From Hyphomicrobiales bacterium (GTDB taxonomy: Bacteria > Pseudomonadota > Alphaproteobacteria > Rhizobiales > Beijerinckiaceae): a DNA stretch of 64,000 nt. The notes under the pieces were generated by a model, which was not told the DNA's origin, made no database searches, and saw only the letters and a program-made list of their open reading frames with translations. The position numbers and the translations under genes were made by a program. The DNA lies in the NCBI GenBank assembly GCA_017302635.1, contig JAFLCX010000001.1, positions 434,001-498,000 of the forward strand, in the 5' to 3' direction. Below, in pieces: positions 52,314 through 63,160 of this stretch; position 1 is the stretch's first letter; the number at the start of each line of letters is the position of its first letter.

Positions 52314-52844
52314 CTATTCCGGCACGCGCCGGGTGCTGACCGGCAGGATTTCCAGCCTTGCATCGAAGCGGTGCTGCCAGGGATCGGTTTTCGCCTGAGC
52401 CAGTTTGCGGGCGAAGGAGCCCGGCAGCAGCAGCACCTGATCACGGCTCACGGCGCGCGAGCGGCGCAAAGCGCGCATGGTGAGAATTTCCGCGAGCCTG
52501 TTGGACCGCAGCGGTGCAGTCGATGCGGGGCGGTCGGCCAGCATCGGGAGTGAGTCCGCGAGGACAGGCCAGAATTCCTGCCCCAGGATCACGCCCGTAT
52601 CCACGACGAGCAGAGGCGCCCCGGCAGAGATCGCGACCGCGCGCGCGAACCCCTCTGTCCAGTCACGCGCCACCACCACCCGGCAACCGGCCGAATCGGC
52701 AATCTCGTCGATTTCGCTGTTGCGGCTCGACGTGACCATCATGGCCGAACCGACCAGGCCTTCCACCACGCCGCGCACAAGCGGACCAAGCGTGGCCGTG
52801 AGCGGCATGGGGGCAGGACGGGCATGGATCACGGCGTGAAACAT
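52314..52844 (-). CDS. uncharacterised Rossmann-like protein
   Basis: 176 residues. The pattern LTATLGPLVRGVVEGLVGSAMMVTSS...IADSAGCRVVVARDWTEGFARAVAISAGAPLLVVDTGVILGQEFW looks like the N-terminal half of a nucleotidyl- or glycosyltransferase, with a single Asp in VVDTG where those enzymes bind metal. I cannot name the family with confidence. It is convergent with the cytochrome c gene and next to moaB, so a MobA-like role comes to mind, but the GGxSxRxG motif of MobA is absent. Divergent from the radical SAM gene. Confidence 0.6.
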   Translation of the reverse strand: MFHAVIHARPAPMPLTATLGPLVRGVVEGLVGSAMMVTSSRNSEIDEIADSAGCRVVVARDWTEGFARAVAISAGAPLLVVDTGVILGQEFWPVLADSLPMLADRPASTAPLRSNRLAEILTMRALRRSRAVSRDQVLLLPGSFARKLAQAKTDPWQHRFDARLEILPVSTRRVPE

Positions 52845-52935
52845 ACCAGCATATTGCACTGCACAATCATCAAAATGCAACGCCCCTGACGTCGCAGTGT
52901 CATGAACTCGGAATCAAGGTTGACGCGACTCGAAT

Positions 52936-52950
52936 GTTCGTTTTTTGTTC
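52936..52950 (+). promoter_or_regulatory. LexA (SOS) box, alphaproteobacterial type
   Basis: GTTCGTTTTTTGTTC is an exact GTTC-N7-GTTC match ending 4 bp before ATG 52955. A TTGACG -35 candidate lies at 52920-52925, so the box would cover the -10 region. LexA bound here would block transcription of the radical SAM gene. Confidence 0.6.
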
Positions 52951-52954
52951 GTCC

Positions 52955-54079
52955 ATGATCAAGCCCGTGGCCCGCCTCGCCTCCACCGCGCTGGATGAAC
53001 GAAACCACAGCGCTCTCGCCGACAGCAATCGCGCCAAACGTGGCAGCATCACCAACCTTGCCGGGCGCTATGAACGCGAGATCCGCGAGATTTTCGACGA
53101 CGGCTGGAGCGAGGATGAAGCCCCGCTCCCCTTGAAAACCGAGACGAGCTTCGAGCGGGCGCGCACAATCATCACCCGAAACCAATCGCCCGATATTCCG
53201 TTTGATCGCTCCATCAACCCTTACAGAGGTTGCGAGCATGGCTGCTCCTATTGCTATGCGCGCCCCACACACGCCTATCTCGGCCTCTCGCCGGGTCTCG
53301 ATTTCGAGACGAAGCTGACCGTGAAACCCGATGCGGCAGCCTTGCTCGAGCGCGAACTGGCTGCGCCGGGTTACCAACCTCGACCGATCGCGCTCGGTTC
53401 GAACACCGATCCCTACCAGCCGATCGAGCGTGAGCATCGCATCACGCGCGCCATTCTCGAGGTGCTGTCGCAATACAATCACCCGGTGACGATCGTGACC
53501 AAGAGCGCGCTGGTGGCGCGCGACATTGATATTCTCGCACCGATGGCGGAGCGCGGCCTGGTTCGGGTGGCGATTTCGCTCACGACCCTCGATCGGCACC
53601 TCGCCCGCACGATGGAACCGCGCGCCACAACGCCAGCACGACGGGTGGAAACGATGCGGTTGCTTTCATCTGCCGGCATCCCGGTCTCGGTGATGACGGC
53701 CCCGATCATCCCGGCGCTGAGCGATCATGAAATCGAAAGCCTTCTGGAAGCCTCGCATGCAGCGGGGGCAACGGGTGCGGGCTATGTTCTGCTGCGATTG
53801 CCGCTCGAACTGCGCGACCTCTTCCGCGAATGGCTGCTCGCGCACCATCCGGGCAAATTGAGGCATGTCATGAGCATGGTGCAATCGACGCGAGGCGGAC
53901 GCGATTACATCCCGGATTTCGCGAGCCGCCAGAAAGGCACAGGTCTTTACGCCGAACTCATCGGCAAGCGGCACAAGCTCGCCTGCACGCGGCTTGGCCT
54001 CAATGTAAAAAATCCCAAACTGCGGACTGATCTCTTCACGCCACCCACCCGACCGGGGCAGCAGCTCAGCCTCTTCTGA
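52955..54079 (+). CDS. PA0069 family radical SAM protein (SplB-like)
   Basis: 374 residues. INPYRGCEHGCSYCYARPTHAYLGLSPGLDFE carries the CxxxCxxC cluster site, and ALGSNTDPYQPIEREHRITR is typical of the PA0069 group, related to spore photoproduct lyase. The reaction is unknown. An ATG at 52934 is in frame but would overlap the LexA-type box and lie before the likely transcription start, so ATG 52955 is preferred. The box suggests a role after DNA damage. The stop directly abuts the next convergent gene. Confidence 0.93.
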   Translation: MIKPVARLASTALDERNHSALADSNRAKRGSITNLAGRYEREIREIFDDGWSEDEAPLPLKTETSFERARTIITRNQSPDIPFDRSINPYRGCEHGCSYCYARPTHAYLGLSPGLDFETKLTVKPDAAALLERELAAPGYQPRPIALGSNTDPYQPIEREHRITRAILEVLSQYNHPVTIVTKSALVARDIDILAPMAERGLVRVAISLTTLDRHLARTMEPRATTPARRVETMRLLSSAGIPVSVMTAPIIPALSDHEIESLLEASHAAGATGAGYVLLRLPLELRDLFREWLLAHHPGKLRHVMSMVQSTRGGRDYIPDFASRQKGTGLYAELIGKRHKLACTRLGLNVKNPKLRTDLFTPPTRPGQQLSLF

Positions 54080-54571
54080 TCACGACCGGACGACGAAAAT
54101 CCGCAAAGCGAGAGCGGTTACCACAACAGCGAGGCCCAACATCAGCAAACGCCAGAAGAGACCTTTCCAGTTGAGTGGCTGATCCGGATTTTCGACCGCG
54201 AACCCGGTGGAAAATCCCCAGGGCCAGAACCAGGTGCGCAACCGTTTCGGCTTTTTTTCTGGCATCACAAGCGCGGGAGCGGGCGCCTCGGATGGAACGG
54301 AGATCAACAGAGCGGCCTGCTCGCGATAGCTGTTGAGCCTTCGCTCGGCGCTTTCTCCCATCAGGAACAGGCGCATTTCGCCGGTATCCGGCCTGCGACC
54401 TTCCACCCTCTCGAAAACTTCCATCCAGTCGAGCACGGCACGGCGATGCAGGGCGAAAGCGAGGTGCCCCTCGGCATCGTCCGATCCGGCAACGAGCCGC
54501 GCGAGCATGTCGCGTTCGAGCGCGAGCATGTCGAGCGGCTGTGCCACCGTCTGTTGCGTCGTCTGCGTCAT
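54080..54571 (-). CDS. membrane-anchored protein of unknown function
   Basis: 163 residues. A polar helical N-terminal part (PLDMLALERDMLARLVAGSDDAEGHLAFALHRRAVLDWMEVFERVEGR) is followed by a basic Pro-rich linker and one C-terminal membrane helix (LFWRLLMLGLAVVVTALALRIFVV). It resembles tail-anchored proteins with a cytosolic domain. Family not recognised. ATG 54571 gives the cleanest start. Divergent from the RNase HII gene, with 83 bp between. Confidence 0.6.
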   Translation of the reverse strand: MTQTTQQTVAQPLDMLALERDMLARLVAGSDDAEGHLAFALHRRAVLDWMEVFERVEGRRPDTGEMRLFLMGESAERRLNSYREQAALLISVPSEAPAPALVMPEKKPKRLRTWFWPWGFSTGFAVENPDQPLNWKGLFWRLLMLGLAVVVTALALRIFVVRS

Positions 54572-54654
54572 TGACCCTCTCACCGGACTTGACCTTCTCG
54601 CCATTGTGTCGCGAAACGTCGAGGGATCAACCGTGAAGATGAGGTCTGGCAGTC

Positions 54655-56540
<1,886 letters not shown>

Positions 56541-56542
56541 AC

Positions 56543-57613
56543 TCAATTCAGCGCGCGCAAACCCACCTCGATCACCTTGCGAAACAGGGTCGGCAACGGT
56601 TCGGCATTCAGTTTCGCGACCTCCACCCAGCGCATACCATCCGGAGGGGGGATAGGGCCCGCAATCCTCGTCACTGCGATCTCCATGCTCAACTCGATAT
56701 GTGTGAAAATGTGGATCACCGGTTGGTTGAGTCGACGCCATTCAGCGCTGAGCGGCTGGGCTTCCAGCCCGCCGGCCTGCGCGGCCCAATGAGAATTCGG
56801 CACTTCGGCCATTCCGGCCAGCAAGCCTTTGGCGGGGCGAGTGGAGAGCAGCAGGCGATTCTTGCCATCGAGCGCCACAAAAGCGAGACTCCTCAGCACC
56901 TTCTTCCCCTTTTTCGGCGGCTTGACCGGAAAATCCGTCATCTGGCCGCGCGCTTTGGCGATGCAGGTAACCGCGAGCGGGCACAGGAGGCAGGACGGAG
57001 ATTTCGGCGTGCAGATCGTAGCACCCAGATCCATCAAGCCTTGCGCGAAATCGCCGGGTCGATCAGCGGGAACAAGCCCTTCCAGCACGTCGCGGATCTC
57101 TCCCTTCACCTTTGGCAGAGGCGTGTCGATGGCTTCCAGCCGCGTGATCACGCGCTCGATATTGCCATCGATCACGATGGCCCGTTCGCCGAACGCAATC
57201 GCCGCGATGGCCGCTGCCGTGTAAGCACCGATGCCCGGAAGGGCACGCAGACCAGCCTCGGTATCGGGAAAATTTCCCCCGAAATCACGCGATACAATCC
57301 TAGCGCAGGCGATGAGATTGCGTGCCCGGGCATAATATCCCAGCCCCGCCCATGCGGTCAGCACCACCTGATCTTCGGCCGCAGCCAGCGCATTCACATC
57401 CGGAAAAAGCGCGAGAAACTTCGCGAAATATGGTTTGACCGCCTCAACTGTTGTCTGCTGCAACATGATTTCGGAAAGCCAGACGCGATAGGGATCGGCC
57501 CGGCCCTGCTTCACCCGCCAGGGCAGATCACGGCCCTCTCGATCATACCAGGCGAGCAGGGCCCGTGTGCGAGCGCGTGAGGCCTTCACGGAGGCGGACG
57601 AAATCTCTAGCAT
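56543..57613 (-). CDS. mutY: A/G-specific adenine glycosylase
   Basis: 356 residues. WYDREGRDLPWR, SEIMLQQTTVEAV (catalytic Glu), the helix-hairpin-helix LPGIGAYTAAAIAAIAFG with DGN Asp, and the 4Fe-4S ligands CTPKSPSCLLCPLAVTC are in order. A Nudix-like C-terminal domain recognises 8-oxoG (SLAFVALDGKNRLLLSTRPAKGLLAGMAEVP). It removes A opposite 8-oxoG. Divergent from dciA with 83 bp between; convergent with ccrM. Confidence 0.96.
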   Translation of the reverse strand: MLEISSASVKASRARTRALLAWYDREGRDLPWRVKQGRADPYRVWLSEIMLQQTTVEAVKPYFAKFLALFPDVNALAAAEDQVVLTAWAGLGYYARARNLIACARIVSRDFGGNFPDTEAGLRALPGIGAYTAAAIAAIAFGERAIVIDGNIERVITRLEAIDTPLPKVKGEIRDVLEGLVPADRPGDFAQGLMDLGATICTPKSPSCLLCPLAVTCIAKARGQMTDFPVKPPKKGKKVLRSLAFVALDGKNRLLLSTRPAKGLLAGMAEVPNSHWAAQAGGLEAQPLSAEWRRLNQPVIHIFTHIELSMEIAVTRIAGPIPPPDGMRWVEVAKLNAEPLPTLFRKVIEVGLRALN

Positions 57614-57696
57614 GGTCACAACATGGAGAGGAGCTGCGGCGAGGCCAAGCCGGAGTGCCTCGCTTTCCCCGTCAATATCGCCCCGAATGCGAGCCG

Positions 57697-58257
57697 ATGG
57701 CATCCGAGCCCGACAAATCCTCGTTGCTGCGCAAGCGACCACGCGTCAACCGGCTGGCAGCGCTCGTGCCGGAGATGATCGAGCCCGCGTTGCGCCAGCG
57801 TGGCTTCGCTTCGACCGCCGTTCTCACAGAATGGCGCGAGATTGTGGGCGAGGCCTTGGCCGAGCGCACGGCACCGCTGGAAATCCGCTGGCCCAAACGC
57901 CGTAACCCGGCGCAGGACGCCCGCCCCAACCAGGGCCGCATGCAGGAGAAAGCGGAGGGCGCGACCCTCGTGATCCACTGCCCCGGCGCTTTCGCGCTCG
58001 AAGCGCAGATGGCCTCGGGCCGGATCATCGAGGCAACCAATCGCCGTCTCGGTTTTCGTGCAATCACCCGGATCGAAATCCGGCAGGCGGAATTGCCGAA
58101 GCCTGTGACCGCAAGGGTCGAACAACCGCTTTCCGAGGCGCAGATCGCGGAAATTGCCGCGGAACTGGACGACATTTCCGACGAATCGCTCAAACGGGCG
58201 CTGGCGGAACTGGGCGCGGGCATCGCTCGGAAAGGCCGTCGCTCAACGGGATTGTGA
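57697..58257 (+). CDS. DUF721 protein, DciA-like helicase loader
   Basis: 186 residues. LAALVPEMIEPALRQRGFASTAVLTEWREIVGEALAERTAPLEIRWP is the DUF721 core with its conserved Trp, and the C-terminal half is a helical tail. Proteins with this domain (DciA) help load the DnaB replicative helicase in bacteria lacking DnaC. An insert of about 20 residues (RRNPAQDARPNQGRMQEKAE) splits the core strands. Followed by dsbA-like and smc, a usual alphaproteobacterial order. Confidence 0.87.
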   Translation: MASEPDKSSLLRKRPRVNRLAALVPEMIEPALRQRGFASTAVLTEWREIVGEALAERTAPLEIRWPKRRNPAQDARPNQGRMQEKAEGATLVIHCPGAFALEAQMASGRIIEATNRRLGFRAITRIEIRQAELPKPVTARVEQPLSEAQIAEIAAELDDISDESLKRALAELGAGIARKGRRSTGL

Positions 58258-58351
58258 ACGCGCAAAGCTTGCGGGCTTCACGCATTCCACCTATCTCGGT
58301 TCTGCCATGATTGACCGCCATCGTGAGCGTGAACCGGAGATTTTCTGACCC

Positions 58352-59017
58352 ATGATGCCTTCGAGCCCTGTCATTGCCCGCCGCTCCACCCTTCTGGCGA
58401 TGGCGGCACTTGCGCTTCCGCTCCTGTTCGTCCCGGTCGGCACAACGCAGGCCCAAAATGCGAACACCGTGCCGCTGAAGGACCTGATGCAGCCCGGCCC
58501 TCTCGGCGATCGTGTTCTCGGCAAGGATGACGCACCGGTGACGATTGTGGAATACGCCTCTTTCACCTGTGTGCATTGCGCGAACTTCCATCTCGGCACG
58601 ATGCCGGGCCTGAAGGAGAAATACATCGACAGCGGCAAGGTGAAGCTCGTGTTCCGCGAATTCCCGTTCGACGCAATGGCGACCGCCATGTCGATGCTCG
58701 CGCGCTGCACGCCGGCCGAACGCTATTATCCGCTGATCGACCTGTTCTTCCGCCGGCAGGAAGCGATCATGACCTCGCAAAAGCCGCTGGATGAATTGCA
58801 GGCAGCGGCGCGCCTTGCCGGTTTCACACAGGAAAGCTTCGAAGCCTGCTTGAAAAATCAGACCATTTATGACGGCGTGAATGCTGTGAAGAAGCACGGC
58901 GCTGAAACGCTGGGCGTCAATTCCACGCCCACCTTCTTCATCAATGGCAAGCGGGTCGGCGGCAACCAGTCCCTCGCGGATCTGGACAAGCTGCTGGAGC
59001 CCCTGCTCCCGAAATAA
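58352..59017 (+). CDS. DsbA family thiol:disulfide protein
   Basis: 221 residues. A signal peptide (STLLAMAALALPLLFVPVGTTQAQ) precedes the thioredoxin domain with EYASFTCVHCANFH (CVHC active site) and the cis-Pro loop VNSTPTFFINGKRVGG. A helical insertion lies between. It forms or shuffles disulfides in the periplasm, in the style of BdbD/DsbA proteins next to smc. Two neighbouring ATGs leave the start uncertain by one codon. Confidence 0.92.
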   Translation: MMPSSPVIARRSTLLAMAALALPLLFVPVGTTQAQNANTVPLKDLMQPGPLGDRVLGKDDAPVTIVEYASFTCVHCANFHLGTMPGLKEKYIDSGKVKLVFREFPFDAMATAMSMLARCTPAERYYPLIDLFFRRQEAIMTSQKPLDELQAAARLAGFTQESFEACLKNQTIYDGVNAVKKHGAETLGVNSTPTFFINGKRVGGNQSLADLDKLLEPLLPK

Positions 59018-59034
59018 ACCCCGCAACGGGGTTT
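59016..59034 (+). terminator. hairpin between dsbA-like gene and smc
   Basis: AAACCCCG (59016-59023), loop CAA, CGGGGTTT (59027-59034): an 8-bp stem that begins inside the stop codon of the DsbA gene and ends in TTT. It is 43 bp before the smc start, so it may reduce read-through into smc. Confidence 0.6.
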
Positions 59035-59077
59035 GCTCCCGGAGCCGGGCCTCCTCCGCCAAGGGGGCATTGATCGC

Positions 59078-62000
59078 GTGAAGTTCGAGCGGCTGCGGCT
59101 TTCCGGTTTCAAGACCTTCGTCGATGCGACGGAGCTTGTCATCGCGCCCGGCCTTACCGGTATCGTCGGGCCGAATGGCTGCGGAAAATCCAATCTCGTG
59201 GAAGCCTTGCGCTGGGCGATGGGGGAGACCTCGTCGAAATCCTTGCGCGGGGCCGAAATGGATGACGTGATTTTCGCCGGTGCCGGCACGCGACCGGGGC
59301 GCAATCATGCCGAGGTTTCGCTTCGCCTGACCGAACCTCCGCAGGACCTGCCGGGTCACCTCGCCAACGCAGACATGCTTGAAATCTCACGCAAGATCGT
59401 GCGCGAGCAGGGCTCGACCTTCCGGATCAACGGGCGCGAGGTGCGTGCACGCGATGTGCAGATTCTCTTCGCCGATGCGGCTTCCGGTGCCCGCTCCCCC
59501 TCGCTCGTGCGGCAAGGCCAGATCAGCGAGATCATCAACGCCAAGCCACAGCATCGCCGCCGGATTCTTGAAGATGCCGCTGGCACGGCCGGGCTTCACG
59601 CCCGCCGCCATGAAGCAGAATTGAGACTGCGTCAGGCTGAGGGCAACCTGACGCGCGCAGAGGATGTGCTCATCCAGCTCGATCGTCAGGCCGGTGAATT
59701 GCGCAAGCAGGCCCGGCAGGCGGAGCGCTACAAGGCTCTCGCGGCTGAAATCCGCGCGCTTGACCTGCGCCTGCTCTCCGCCTCTATGACCCGCGCGCGG
59801 ACCGAGCGGGACAGTGCTCGTGCGGCGCATGAGCAGGCCGTGCGTCAGGTCGCCGCTGCCATGGTCGCGCAGGGCGAGAGCGAGCGGAGCCGCGCCGTCG
59901 CAGCGCATGAGCTGGATCAGGCGCGCGCTCATTCGGCAGGCCAGTTGCAGGCCCTTCAGGCCCTGCTGGTGACGCGTGAAAGCCTCGATGGTGAGATTAC
60001 CCGCATTGAAGGGCGCCTCACCGATATCGCCGAGCGCCGCCGTGAATTGCAGCGGGATCGTGAAGGGGCCGAACGCGTGCTCGCCGATGCACAGGGCTCG
60101 ACAGAGACCTTGCGCAGAGAGGCCGAAGCCTTGCGCGTGAGCCTGACGGACCTCCGGGTCGAGAACCAAAAGCTCGCAGGCGACTTGCTGCAGGCCGAAA
60201 CCCTCCGCGCCACATGTGAGGGCGAGTTGCGTGCTCTCACCATCGCCCGGGCGGAAGCGGAAGCGAATTCACGCGCTGCCCAGCAAAGATACCAGAACGC
60301 CTCCAGCCGGCTCGATCGGCTCACCCATCAGCATGCGGAGGCCCAGCGTGGGCTGGCCGCTCTGGCGGCCAGTTCCGGCGCCCTGGCGGATTACGCCCGG
60401 CTTCAGGCCGATCTCGATCGTCTGACTGGCGAATTGGCCGCCGCAGGAACGCGCGCGGACTCCGCCGAAGCGGCCGCTCGCAATGCTCGAGATGCCGAGC
60501 AGGCCGCACGCCCGAAACTCGCCGAAGCCGAGCGGCTTCTCCAGCGCCTCGAGACCGAGGCCCGAACCATCCGCAAGCTGGTGGATGCCTCCGAACCCGG
60601 CCTCTGGACGCCCGCCATCGACCAGATCAGCGTCGAGCCCGGCTACGAGACTGCTCTCGCAGCGGCTCTCGGCGAAGATCTCGACGCAGCAATCGAATGG
60701 GGCGCGCCGCGTCACTGGAGCACGCGCGAAAATGCCGGAGAGCGAGCGCTGCCTCAAGGCATCAAACCGTTGATTTTATTCGTGAAAGCTCCTGCTCCAC
60801 TTCATCTGCGCTTGAGTCAGATAGGCCTCTGCACACGTGACGAGGGCGAGAAACTCGCGGCACAGCTTTCGCCGGGTCAACGGCTCGTCAGCCGAGAGGG
60901 CGACCTCTGGCGCTGGGATGGCTTCGCGGCGCGCGGAGATGCGCCTTCCGCCGCCGCCCGACGCCTTGCGGAGCGCAACCGCCTCGAAGAGCTGGAACGC
61001 GAAGCCGCGACAGCAAAATCCAAACGCGACGAGGCACGTGAACTTGTCGATCGAGCAATTCGCTCGACCCGAGAGGCTCAGGAAGCCGAGGCGCTTGCCC
61101 GCGACCATGTCCGGCGCATCACCAGAGCCCGCGAGGAGGCCAATATCGCGCTCCAGCGCGAGATGCGTCGCACGGAAGAGGCCCGGCTGAACCACGAGAG
61201 CGCGAAGCTGCGGGTCGAGACCGCCGCGCGCGATCTGGCCGAGGCTCGTCAGGATCATGCCGAAGCGGAAGCTGCACAACGCGCCCTTCCGGCCCTTGCG
61301 CCCGATGACCCTGCCCTTCCGGCGGCAGAAAAACGCCTCGCCGATGCCCGTGCCGCCGAAAATGCGGTTCGGGGCGCGATCAGCCATCGTGAGGCAGCCC
61401 GCATGGCGGCCGAGCAACGGATTGCGAGCATTGATCGCGAGATTTCAGCCTGGAACGAACGCTCCGAGCGCTCACGCTCCATGCTCGCGGAGCACGAGGC
61501 GCGCAAGACACGTCTGGAAGAGGAATTTGCGCGCCTTGAAGGCGAGCCTGCCTTGCTTGCGGCGCGTCGTCGCACGATCGAGGCCGAGATCGACGCGGCC
61601 GAGCAGGCACGCAAGCAAGCGGATGATGCATTGGCATCTCGCGAATCGGTCTTCCGCTCTGCTGATGATGCCGCGCGCGCAGCGGTTTCGGCGTTGAGCG
61701 AAGCTCGCGAGGCCTCGGGACGGCTCGATGTGGCGCGGGAGAATGCCGAAAGCCGCCTCGCCCATGTGATTGCCACGATTGAAAGCGAAATCGGGGCGCC
61801 TGTCGATAAGCTCGGCGACAAGGTCGAGACGGATGAGCAGCTCAACCCGCTCTCTCCCGACGAGATTGAGGCGCGGCTGCGCGATCTGCGATATGATCGG
61901 GATCGCCTTGGGGCGGTCAATTTGCGTGCCGATATCGAACTGGGCGAGGTCGAGGGCCAGCACGCCGACCTCTCCCGCGAACGCGCGGAGATCGAGGCGG

Positions 62001-62533
62001 CCATTGCCAAGTTTCGCCGGGCGATCGAGGCCCTCAATTCAGAAGGCCGTTCGCGGCTTCGTAGCGCTTTCGATGCTGTTCAGGGCCATTTCACACAATT
62101 GTTCACGCGACTCTTCGGCGGTGGCACGGCAGAATTGCATCTGATCGAGGCGGATGATCCGCTGGAAGCCGGGCTTGAGATCATCGCGCGGCCTCCGGGC
62201 AAAAAGCCGCAGCTCCTCTCGCTGCTCTCGGGTGGCGAGCAGGCCCTGACCGCGACGGCGTTGATCTTCGCGGTGTTTCTTACCAATCCTGCGCCGATCT
62301 GTGTGCTCGACGAGGTGGATGCGCCGCTTGATGATTCGAATGTCGAGCGCCTCTGCGCACTACTGCACGATATCGCGGCGGAAACCGGCACGCGTTTCCT
62401 CATGATCACGCACAATCCCATCAGCATGGCCGAGATGGATCGTCTCTTCGGCGTCACGATGGCGGAGCGGGGCGTGAGTCAGCTGGTCTCGGTTGATCTC
62501 GCCGAAGCCGAGCGGCTGGCTGTAGCAGTTTGA
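59078..62533 (+). CDS. smc: chromosome segregation protein SMC
   Basis: 1151 residues. The N-terminal head has FKTFVDATELVIAPGLTGIVGPNGCGKSN (Walker A); a coiled coil full of Glu, Arg and Ala leads to a hinge near residues 500-620 (LWTPAIDQISVEPGYETALAAALGEDLDAAIEWG), a second coiled coil follows, and the C-terminal head has LSLLSGGEQALTATALIF (signature) and CVLDEVDAPLDD (Walker B). It organises and separates chromosomes as an ATP-driven dimer. GTG 59078 is chosen because VKFERLRLSGFKTF is the family start and GGGGG lies about 10 bases before. Confidence 0.95.
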   Translation: MKFERLRLSGFKTFVDATELVIAPGLTGIVGPNGCGKSNLVEALRWAMGETSSKSLRGAEMDDVIFAGAGTRPGRNHAEVSLRLTEPPQDLPGHLANADMLEISRKIVREQGSTFRINGREVRARDVQILFADAASGARSPSLVRQGQISEIINAKPQHRRRILEDAAGTAGLHARRHEAELRLRQAEGNLTRAEDVLIQLDRQAGELRKQARQAERYKALAAEIRALDLRLLSASMTRARTERDSARAAHEQAVRQVAAAMVAQGESERSRAVAAHELDQARAHSAGQLQALQALLVTRESLDGEITRIEGRLTDIAERRRELQRDREGAERVLADAQGSTETLRREAEALRVSLTDLRVENQKLAGDLLQAETLRATCEGELRALTIARAEAEANSRAAQQRYQNASSRLDRLTHQHAEAQRGLAALAASSGALADYARLQADLDRLTGELAAAGTRADSAEAAARNARDAEQAARPKLAEAERLLQRLETEARTIRKLVDASEPGLWTPAIDQISVEPGYETALAAALGEDLDAAIEWGAPRHWSTRENAGERALPQGIKPLILFVKAPAPLHLRLSQIGLCTRDEGEKLAAQLSPGQRLVSREGDLWRWDGFAARGDAPSAAARRLAERNRLEELEREAATAKSKRDEARELVDRAIRSTREAQEAEALARDHVRRITRAREEANIALQREMRRTEEARLNHESAKLRVETAARDLAEARQDHAEAEAAQRALPALAPDDPALPAAEKRLADARAAENAVRGAISHREAARMAAEQRIASIDREISAWNERSERSRSMLAEHEARKTRLEEEFARLEGEPALLAARRRTIEAEIDAAEQARKQADDALASRESVFRSADDAARAAVSALSEAREASGRLDVARENAESRLAHVIATIESEIGAPVDKLGDKVETDEQLNPLSPDEIEARLRDLRYDRDRLGAVNLRADIELGEVEGQHADLSRERAEIEAAIAKFRRAIEALNSEGRSRLRSAFDAVQGHFTQLFTRLFGGGTAELHLIEADDPLEAGLEIIARPPGKKPQLLSLLSGGEQALTATALIFAVFLTNPAPICVLDEVDAPLDDSNVERLCALLHDIAAETGTRFLMITHNPISMAEMDRLFGVTMAERGVSQLVSVDLAEAERLAVAV

Positions 62534-62591
62534 ACCCGCTTTTGTGCTGCAATGCGGCAACAGCCTGTGATTTGCCCCGACAGGAGGGTTC

Positions 62592-62613
62592 ATCACCCAA
62601 AAGAACGGGTGAT
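62592..62613. promoter_or_regulatory. inverted repeat just before the atp promoter
   Basis: ATCACCC (62592-62598), 8 bp, GGGTGAT (62607-62613): perfect 7-bp arms ending 6 bp before the -35 hexamer of the atp promoter. It follows the smc stop by 58 bp. Lacking a T tract, it may be an operator instead of a terminator. Confidence 0.4.
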
Positions 62614-62619
62614 CCGTCC

Positions 62620-62647
62620 TTGACATGAGGTTACGCCCCTGTTTAAC
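62620..62647 (+). promoter_or_regulatory. sigma-70-type promoter of the atp F0 operon
   Basis: TTGACA (62620-62625) is a consensus -35, with TTTAAC (62642-62647) as -10 at 16 bp spacing. Transcription would start near 62655, about 95 bases before atpI. It is the only good promoter seen in the 216-bp smc-atpI gap. Confidence 0.6.
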
Positions 62648-62749
62648 AGCGCGCGACGAACGGGGAGGATTTCCGCTCCGGATGTGGGGATCGGCGCGAA
62701 TTTTTCGCTTCGATTGCTGCATGGGTCAGACGGGTTCGGATGCAACACC

Positions 62750-63139
62750 ATGCGTGAACCGGAGCCAGGCCAGCCGAACGCAGACAAAGCGGAAGCGGGT
62801 CGCTCGGGCGACGAGCGTGAGTTGCGCGCCAGACTCGAGGCACTGAAAGCTGATCTGAGCGAGAATGTGCGCGAAGAGCAGGCCAAGAGTGCCAAGGCCA
62901 GTTCATCGCGTGAAAGTGCGAGTGCATTGGCAACCGGGATGCGGGCCGCATCCGAGCTTTTCGCCGGCGTTCTTGTCGGGGCAGGCATCGGATATGTGCT
63001 GGATCTGCAATTCGGCACCAAACCACTGATGCTGCTCATCTTCATGATGTTCGGCATGGCGGCCGGTTTTTGGAATATTTATCGGCTGGGCACGCGCTCA
63101 TCGCGCCAAACCAGCGAGCGAAATGGGCCGAAGGCCTGA
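62750..63139 (+). CDS. atpI: ATP synthase protein I (AtpI)
   Basis: 129 residues. A charged cytosolic N-terminus with a coiled-coil stretch (RELRARLEALKADLSENVREEQAKSAKA) precedes two membrane helices (ELFAGVLVGAGIGYVLDLQFG and LLIFMMFGMAAGFWNIYRLG). AtpI helps assemble the c-ring or acts as a Mg2+ carrier. Position directly before atpB confirms the call. The basic tail with RSSRQTSERN is normal. Confidence 0.88.
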   Translation: MREPEPGQPNADKAEAGRSGDERELRARLEALKADLSENVREEQAKSAKASSSRESASALATGMRAASELFAGVLVGAGIGYVLDLQFGTKPLMLLIFMMFGMAAGFWNIYRLGTRSSRQTSERNGPKA

Positions 63140-63160
63140 CAGGAAGACAGGAAGCAAGCT

